DNA of 64,000 nucleotides from Mytilus californianus (lineage: Eukaryota; Mollusca; Bivalvia; Mytilida; Mytilidae): assembly GCF_021869535.1 (NCBI RefSeq), contig NW_026262668.1:64076058-64140057 (forward strand). The letters are read 5' to 3'. Shown here piece by piece: positions 58,501 through 64,000 of the stretch. The translations under genes were made by a program, and so were the position numbers. The notes beneath the pieces are model-generated. The model was not told where the DNA came from, made no database searches, and saw only the letters and a list, made by a program, of their open reading frames with translations. The first letter of the stretch is position 1, and every line of letters starts with the position of its first letter.

Positions 58501-61500
58501 TCTGTACGTACGTCCGTCAGTACGTCCGTACGTACGTCCAAAAGTAAGTTTCCGTTCTCTAACTTAAGTTTGCCTCAACCAAATGTTATGAAACTTATAC
58601 ACAATGCTTATAACCCCAAAACACAGATCAAGTTTGAATTTTGTGGCGTCACTTTAACCGTTCTAGAGTTATACCCCTTTACAAAGGGAAAAATTGCTGA
58701 ATTTTTCGTTTTCTTTTTCTCAAACTTTAGTTCGCCTCATCCAAATGCTATGAAACTTATACACAATGCTTATTATCATAAAATACAGATCAAGTTTGAA
58801 TTATGGTGATGTCGTTCTAGAGTTATGCCCCTTTACAAATGGAAAAATTGATGAATTTTTCGTTTCCGTTCTCTAACTTTAGTTTGCTTCAACCAAATGC
58901 TATGAAACTTATACACAATGCTTATTAACACAAAATACAGATCAAGTTTGAATTATGGTGGTGTCACTTTAACCGTTCTAGAGTTATGCCCCTTTACAAA
59001 TGGAAAAATTGCAGAATTTTTCGTTTCTGTTCTCTAACTTAAGTTTGCCTCAACCAAATTTTATGAAACTTATACACAATACTTATTACCACAAAACTCA
59101 GATCAAGTTCAAATTTGGGTAGGGTCACTTTTATTGTTTCAGTTATGTCCGTTTATAATTTTATATGATATGCAAGCGGGGGCATCATCTGTGTTCCATG
59201 GACACATTCCACATTTATTTTTTTTATTATCAATGTGGATTGATCGATTGTTTATACTATCAATGCATGCCGTATTGATTGTAAAAAACGTTGAAAGTTT
59301 ATATCTTAAGGCAATTTTACATCTTAAAGCAATTTAAAAGTCTATGTCCAAGGACCACAAACAGTGGTGTAGCTAGGCGGAAGCTCGGAAGCCAAGGCTT
59401 CAACATCGTTTTGTCAAAAAAAAAAATAAATTAAAAAATTGAAAATTAAAATAAAAATGAGCTAGAGGTATGAGAGAGAGGAGAAGACTCCGAGTGAGAG
59501 AGAGTAAAGGGGAAGATAAATGGGCACTGTGCGGTTAAATATAAAAAAAAATTGTAGAAGTCAACAAGTCGATATCACTTCTCAGACTCCCTGTGTTCGT
59601 TCCCACCACCAGCGCTTTATTTCCTCTCTTTTCATAGCAGACGAATATTGTGTCTGCGGGGTGCTCTGTTTGTTACAATGCAACACAGAATTGGCAATGC
59701 CTGTGACCAATACCACCGCTGAATCAACGCAGTTTCAGTGTTGTAAAACATGTCTGCGTTCTATGATGACAACCGAACAACTTTCGGGGCTATGAATCCT
59801 TCATGCGAACAAGGAGACGCCCATTGATAAAGTAACTGACTGTTTTGCAACCAACAATGACAGCAGGTTTGCTTTTTTGTTTTAAGTCACTGGTGTGAGA
59901 GATTGAGTCTGACTCTTTTAATAATGCATATCCACACAGAGGTTTCGACTGGCTGTATCTACTTAGTGAAATATTCCTTGAACAATTACCCTACTACAGT
60001 GTTTGTATTTTTGAAATAAAACAAGACATTTTTTTAGTTCATTCACTGACAAACATGGCAGGAAATTCTGAATCATATATAATGTTGTATCATAAATTTT
60101 GCTCAGCTTTTGAACGATGTTAAACTTTGCCCAATACAGCAAAAGGCAAGGATGAGCCATCACATTTGTTTATTTTCATTTAGTTGACCTCGTAAGTTGT
60201 ATTCCGCTGCCTATCAAAATATAAAAAAAAATAAGATGTGGTAATGATTGCCAATGAGACAACTCTTTACAAGAGACCAAATGACACAGAAATTAACAAC
60301 TATAGATCACCGTACGGCCTTCAACAATGACAAAAGTCCATACAGCATAGTCAGCTATACAAGGCCCCGAAAACAATTCAAACGAGAAAACTAACGGCCT
60401 GATTTATGTACAAAATAATGATTGAAAAACAAATACGATACACAGCAACAAACGACAACCATAACACTGAATTACATGCTCCTGACTTGGAACAGGCATA
60501 TACCTAATGTGGCTGGGCTAAAACTAATTTGAAGGCGCCATCCTGCCCTAATCTGGGTACCCACTATATTAAACTTAATATATTTTTTACATTTTATCTC
60601 CAAGCAATATATAATGGTGTGGTTTTTGTCGAGCCTGCGACTTTTGTCACAAAAGCGAGACATAGTGATCCTACATTCCGTTTCTGCCTGTTAACAGTAC
60701 ATTCACTCTGTGTTTTAAGTTTTTAAAATTTTAATAACTTTCTTAAACTATCATGGATCTTTATCAAACTTGGACAGAAGCTTGATTATGCCGGATCAAA
60801 AGCTAGTATCTAGACGGAAATTTTGTAAAAATATATTTCCTGTTTTTCCGTATATTAATTATATATGGAATTAGTTTTTCTTGCAGTTAACATTACATAC
60901 AGTCTACAGTTAAAGTTCTTAAAAAATTTATTAGATTCTTAAAGTAGGAAAGACGCTGGGTTCCGCGGGACCCTAAATTTTTCTTATTATACTGGTCTAA
61001 GTAAATATAACTTATTTACCCCTCTCGAATCTCCTGGTTTTTCCTTTTTCTTCGAGGAACAATATATATCTTTTCACAAAATTATCTGACTTGTATCAAA
61101 CAAAAATGCTTTTATCTACACCTTAACATTCAATATTTTCATTTAATATTTGTGGGTTTAAAACCCTAAAATCCAGGAGCTTCAGCCCTGGCCCCCTACC
61201 AGGGTTTTGCCCTGGACCCAAGGGGGGCCTTGAGGGGCCCCCAGACCCCCTGCCAATTTGGGCTTCACCTTTAACATTTGTCTAGCTACGCCATTGACAA
61301 ATCCTGCAAAAACCGCCCAACCATAATAAATTGTAAATTCTTATAATGACTGTATATCAAATATCTCCTGGGTAAGGCATTATAAAACGAAGTGTGAAAA
61401 CTGATAGTTTCAAGCTATTTTATATGGTCCATGTCCACAATGTCAACATTGCTCAACCGGGACAAATCTCATACTCAATATGTAACTTCCTATAATATAA

Positions 61501-63143
61501 TGACTGTATGCCAAATATCTAATCAGTGATTCAGTTATTACAGAGAAGTGTGGAAAGCGGATATGGTTAAGCAATTTTCTATGTCTTACCTCTGTAAAAA
61601 ACTATACTCAATCTCAATCTTTAACTTCTTATGATAAAACTATATGCCAACTATCTAATCAATCGATTGAAGCATTACAATAAATTGCTTCGCCAAGCAC
61701 AGCTGGATACGACCGCAGAGGTCCAACCCTGAACAGTTGGGGCAAAAATGTACACAATATTCATGCTTGATACAGGTCTGAATTTGGATTGAAATTAAAT
61801 GTTTGACACATAATAGGTTTCTGACACAGAATAACTGTAGTCAAAGAACTTAGAATTGGTTATATGATTTGAATTTATATTCAATTTTTTGCCATTGTGC
61901 AATACACTATGCTGGTGCAAATTGCACCCCCCCCCCCCCCCCCCCAAAAAAAAAATTACCCCCCTTTTTTTTTTATTTTGTGCAATACATTATGCTGTTG
62001 CGAATTAACACCCCCCCCCCCCCCCCCCCCCCCCCCTTTTTTTTTGGCAAATTTTTTTTTTTCACCCCGCCCCCTTTTTTTTTTTTTACAAAATAAATAA
62101 TATTTGAAGAAATTTTCTTTTTAATTTCCGAAACCTGTAATAAGAAAAAAAAATTGTCCCCCCCCCAAATTTTTTTTCACCTCCCCCTCCCCTTTTACCA
62201 AAAAAAAAAAAATCTTTCCCTCAAGATATGGTCATTATCTCAATTCAAATTTCCAATGGAGTTTGCAACCATAATTACCCATTTAAATACATCATAAAAG
62301 TCTTAAAATAGAAAATGACATACATAATCATGTCTAAAAATAATATATCTTTAATCAGCATTTTTATTAGTAACTTCTAAAAATAAATTGACAGCTAATC
62401 ACCTCAAGACAATAAAAGATTTCTATATATAATTTTAAAGCAGTGTAAGGGAGGTAATCCAAATTTAACATTGAACTTAAAAGTGATTGTCCATTAACAA
62501 GGAAACCCTTGTTTTTTCCCCCTTTTTTGCCCCTAATTCCTAAACGGTTTGAGCCATTACCCCCCAAGCCAATTCTAACCATCCCTTTGAGGTATGGAAA
62601 CTTGTTGTACAATTTCAGAGAGATCCATACACCCTTCCACAAGTTATAGTCGGAAAACTAGAATAATGCTTATTTGGGCCCCTTTTTTGGCCCCTTATTC
62701 CTAAACTGTTAGGACCATAACCCCCAAAATCAATCCCAACCTTTCTTTTGTGGTTATAAACCTTGTGTTTTAATTTCATAGATTTCTATTAATACTAAAG
62801 TTATTGTCTGGAAACCAAGTGTCTTCGGACGACGACGTGATACCAATATATGACTGCGAAATTTTTTTGCGGTCGTATAAAAATAAGTGCAAACAATTTA
62901 TAGGTCAAACAGACTGATGTACTGATAAACATTTGGAATGATATATTAGTCCTATTCTGCCTCTGGTAGGGAACTAATTGTTTAACACAAAAATAACTTT
63001 ATCATTCAACCTTGAATTAAAAAGAAATATTTATAATTGAAGCCACTTACTTTTCTTTTATGGTCAGTGAACAGCATATAAATATATGAAATGTAATATC
63101 CTAATTCTAAGAGGTAGTAGTAATACATATCGTTAGACACTGT
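52375..63143 (-). CDS. Ceramide synthase, C-terminal part (spliced, minus strand)
   Basis: Five minus-strand exons (63143-63051, 58078-57950, 55248-55142, 54572-54389, 52503-52375) join in frame to 213 codons plus stop. They encode most of a TLC (TRAM-LAG1-CLN8) domain. The Lag1p motif is readable: DFLEFFIHHNVT, SWSVN, RIGAL, IHDPVDYLL. Two adjacent His and the HD..D residues, essential in the family, are kept; the usual Glu after LL is Thr. The acidic C-terminus (ARSDTEDDEKD then seven Asp in all) matches the phosphorylatable tails of vertebrate CERS2-6. Ceramide synthases N-acylate sphingoid bases with fatty acyl-CoA in the ER membrane. The paralogue cannot be assigned; N-terminal exons lie beyond the right edge. 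The gene converges with Crumbs. Confidence 0.88.
52579..53303. mobile_element. TIR element with four ~161-bp core repeats
   Basis: Ends TAGTCCCCTACCGG (52579) and, inverted, TCCGTAGGGGACTA (to 53303). Core units with CTTGTCATGATAAAAC are spaced 162, 160 and 161 bp (52639, 52801, 52961, 53122). A (GACA)n microsatellite lies at about 53212-53260. This layout matches the bivalve 'pearl'-type elements as I recall them. It lies between the last two ceramide synthase exons. Confidence 0.7.
53723..53825 (+). repeat. ~100-bp direct repeat, left copy
   Basis: TATAAGGGCAGAAGGTTGCA to ACACAGTCTTAGTTATAGAG. A second copy at 55695-55795 is nearly identical; two ceramide synthase exons lie between them. 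Confidence 0.75.
54389..54572 (-). CDS. Ceramide synthase exon: last loop and last helix
   Basis: Read on the minus strand: acceptor tttttcag, donor gtaaga, phase 2 in and 0 out. Encodes the last luminal loop (ELPALAENNSNIQILDRS) and the last helix (LKALLVVLQILHVLWTILIF), ending KFTRGE. In vertebrate enzymes a short stretch in this loop governs acyl-chain specificity, so it is the place to compare when predicting the substrate. Confidence 0.85.
55142..55248 (-). CDS. Ceramide synthase exon: AK..Y loop and helix
   Basis: Read on the minus strand: acceptor cttttcag, donor gtaagt, phase 0 in and 2 out. Encodes FAKSAVYCKKHRVADICF and then a hydrophobic helix ending FTRLFVYPY. This matches the family segment ESAKMFNY...IFIITRLVILPFW. 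Confidence 0.85.
55345..55520 (+). mobile_element. Solo 3' UTR of first Penelope-like family, copy 2
   Basis: CACATGTGGGGCAGGATCTG, CTGAGCACCTCAGATCA and CCATGGTGTTGTCC match, in + orientation, the tail of the element at 43614. Confidence 0.6.
55695..57640 (+). repeat. ~540-bp tandem array in ceramide synthase intron
   Basis: Starts with the second copy of the ~100-bp direct repeat and an AT microsatellite. Units then start TCTAAATTGAAAACA at 55829, 56413, 56954 and 57493 (spacing 584, 541, 539; a 46-bp partial start at 56368). Each unit contains GGTAGAGGGGTCTAAATAC and GGTCGAACAACGGATGTTC. It ends in another AT microsatellite near 57615. Confidence 0.8.
57740..57900 (+). repeat. Dispersed repeat, CAATGAG family
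   Basis: GGAGATGTGGCATGATTGAC AATGAGACTACTATCCACC at 57830 and an inverted piece before it. Directly flanks the Lag1p exon of the ceramide synthase. Confidence 0.55.
57950..58078 (-). CDS. Ceramide synthase exon: Lag1p catalytic motif
   Basis: Read on the minus strand: acceptor gtattttag, donor gtaagt, 43 codons, phase 0 on both sides. Starts DFLEFFIHHNVTVILLILSW and ends CIHDPVDYLLT. It carries both catalytic His residues and the HD..D element of the Lag1p motif. Confidence 0.9.
58480..59215 (+). repeat. Element with four ~161-bp core repeats (second type)
   Basis: The head is CGTACGTCCGTC-rich. AAACTTATACACAAT recurs at 58591, 58753, 58905 and 59066 (spacing 162, 152, 161). The end is GCAAGCGGGGGCATCATCTG then TGGACACATTCC. 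A single-unit minus-strand relative lies at 30365-30607. Confidence 0.75.
60226..60560 (+). repeat. Longest CAATGAG-family copy, nested
   Basis: From AAGATGTGGTAATGATTGCC through CACCGTACGGCCTTCAACAA and GAAAACTAACGGCCTGAT to CATCCTGCCC. It lies inside the 59362-61296 element. Confidence 0.55.
60622..60665 (+). repeat. Hairpin head like that at 18475
   Basis: GTCGAGCCTGCGACTTTTGT followed by CACAAAAGCGAGACATAGTG. The head matches the 539-bp repeat in the Crumbs intron, but the following body differs. Confidence 0.6.
61297..62985. mobile_element. 161-bp-type element split by another insertion
   Basis: Diverged core units (GACTGTATATCAAATATCT at 61347, GACTGTATGCCAAATATCTA at 61501, CTATATGCCAACTATCTAAT at 61641) are interrupted by a 1.2-kb element at about 61691-62880. 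The end GGTAGGGAACTAAT follows near 62967. Confidence 0.5.
61691..62880. mobile_element. 1.2-kb element with GACCGC/GCGGTC ends
   Basis: Starts near AGCACAGCTGGATACGACCG C and ends near TTTTTTGCGGTCGTAT, so the ends carry an inverted ATACGACCGC. It includes C19 (61927-61945) and C26 (62011-62036) tracts. No real ORF; class unknown. Confidence 0.55.
63051..63143 (-). CDS. Ceramide synthase exon: YYxxEL membrane segment
   Basis: Read on the minus strand: acceptor gtttcag, donor gtaagt, 31 codons, phase 0 on both sides. Encodes NDMYYYYLLELGYYIS and ends TDHKRK. This matches the conserved family segment of type QYWYYMIELSFYWSL...DVKRKDF that precedes the Lag1p motif. Confidence 0.85.
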
Positions 63144-63339
63144 CTGAAACAAAAATATATGTATTCAAAATTGAAAAGAAAAATGAAAGAAGTAATTGGC
63201 TTTGAACTATCTTTCAGTAATTGTGAGCACTTTTAGATTCTGTGAATTTGTCTTTATGTAAGTTTTTATTTTTCGTGCCGATCTGATAAAACAAACCCTT
63301 TACATATTATTTTTTTTTTTTATGTTGTGTGTTGTTATG

Positions 63340-63450
63340 CCAATGTCTCAATTTAGGGGGATGGTTGAGCATTCACAAACATGTTCAACTGCTCCATATT
63401 CTATATGTGCCTGTCCCAAGTCAGGAGCCTCTAATTCAGTGGTAGTTGCT
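63340..63450 (+). mobile_element. Diverged solo 3' end of second Penelope-like family
   Basis: GCCTGTCCCAAGTCAGGAGC CTCT matches the 3' UTR at 50190. It lies upstream (minus strand) of the last visible ceramide synthase exon, together with a minus-strand CAATGAG-family piece at about 63605-63650. Confidence 0.5.
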
Positions 63451-64000
63451 GATTGCTGTTTGACTTAATTGTTTTTCGTTTGTTTGTTACAAAAATCACA
63501 TTTCATCATGTCAGGACTTTTTATAGCTTACTATGAGTCTGAGTTTTGCTAATTTTTTAAGGCAGTACGGGGACCTATAGGTGTTCACAACTCTATTGAA
63601 TAAATTATACATAATTGTCATATTGGCAATTATACCACATCTCCTTATTTTTATATTGAGCAACATTTTAAATTGAATTTAAATTTATCCGTTCAAATGT
63701 GAAATTATCCAAATACTGTTGTGGGAGTTTGTGATCCTGAATGTATGTTTAATTGGGTCGAAAATAATATTTTTGTAAGATGATGTGCCCTCAGCATTTA
63801 ACACATTTACATAAATAAACAATGTGTTCAGATTTCTTTTTAACAGTGTGTGTCAGTGACTCTTGATCCTTTTGGAAGATATCTATCCTCTTTATAAATC
63901 AATGTTTTCATGGTGTCAATGTTCAAGTCAGCCGAGAAGTAAAAAAATAAAAATTCACAAAAAAAAGCTTAACAATAATACAAAACAAAACAAAAGATAC

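Larger units (their letters stand above)
59362..61296. mobile_element. 1.9-kb CAGTGGTGTAGCTAG TIR element
   Basis: Left end CAGTGGTGTAGCTAGGC, right end complementary (TCTAGCTACGCCATTG), flanked by the direct repeat ACAAA. Joining the flanks recreates AAGGACCACAAATCCTGCAA, close to the AAGGACCATAACTCTGCACA of the 161-bp core at 52740. The ORF at 59520-59795 is unrecognised and no transposase is evident. It carries at least two smaller insertions. Confidence 0.7.

Noticed and set aside
59520..59795. 91-codon ORF inside the CAGTGG element
   Set aside because: No transposase motif seen; not enough to call a gene, though it could be a relic of the element's own protein.
61869..62100. Proline-rich ORFs
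   Set aside because: They come only from C and T homopolymer tracts inside a dispersed repeat.

Overview
The window looks like nuclear DNA of a bivalve mollusc, most probably a mytilid mussel. It is AT-rich, with short exons, long introns, GT-AG splice sites and very dense transposable elements. The mussel call is an inference from the overall look of the dispersed repeats; no database search was run.

Left part, + strand: two Crumbs-type coding units lie in tandem. Unit A (six exons, 1717-9778) is the middle of a long Crumbs ectodomain: EGF repeats, then LamG-EGF-LamG-EGF-LamG-EGF-EGF. Its 5' end lies upstream of the window. Its last visible exon ends with a phase-2 donor that matches no downstream exon in frame. 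Unit B (eleven exons, 14584-33476) is a complete short Crumbs gene of 525 codons. It has a signal peptide, eleven EGF repeats, one transmembrane helix, no LamG domain, and a 37-residue tail with the FERM-binding/aPKC motif ([10 protein letters not shown]) and the C-terminal PDZ ligand ERLI. Every splice phase in B closes. A and B may be tandem paralogues, or one locus whose short form starts from an internal first exon.

Right part, - strand: five exons between 63143 and 52375 encode the C-terminal 213 residues of a ceramide synthase (TLC domain, Lag1p motif, acidic tail). Its 5' end lies beyond the right edge. It converges tail-to-tail with Crumbs unit B.

The 19 kb between the two genes, and most introns, are filled with mobile elements. 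These include three Penelope-like reverse-transcriptase copies and several solo 3' ends, a LINE 3' end, tRNA-derived SINEs with clear target-site duplications, several TIR/MITE families, a 539-bp/147-bp tandem-repeat complex in a Crumbs intron, elements carrying ~161-bp tandem cores, and a nested stack of elements in a ceramide synthase intron. Gene-level entries span introns; exons are listed separately. Boundaries of old repeats are approximate.
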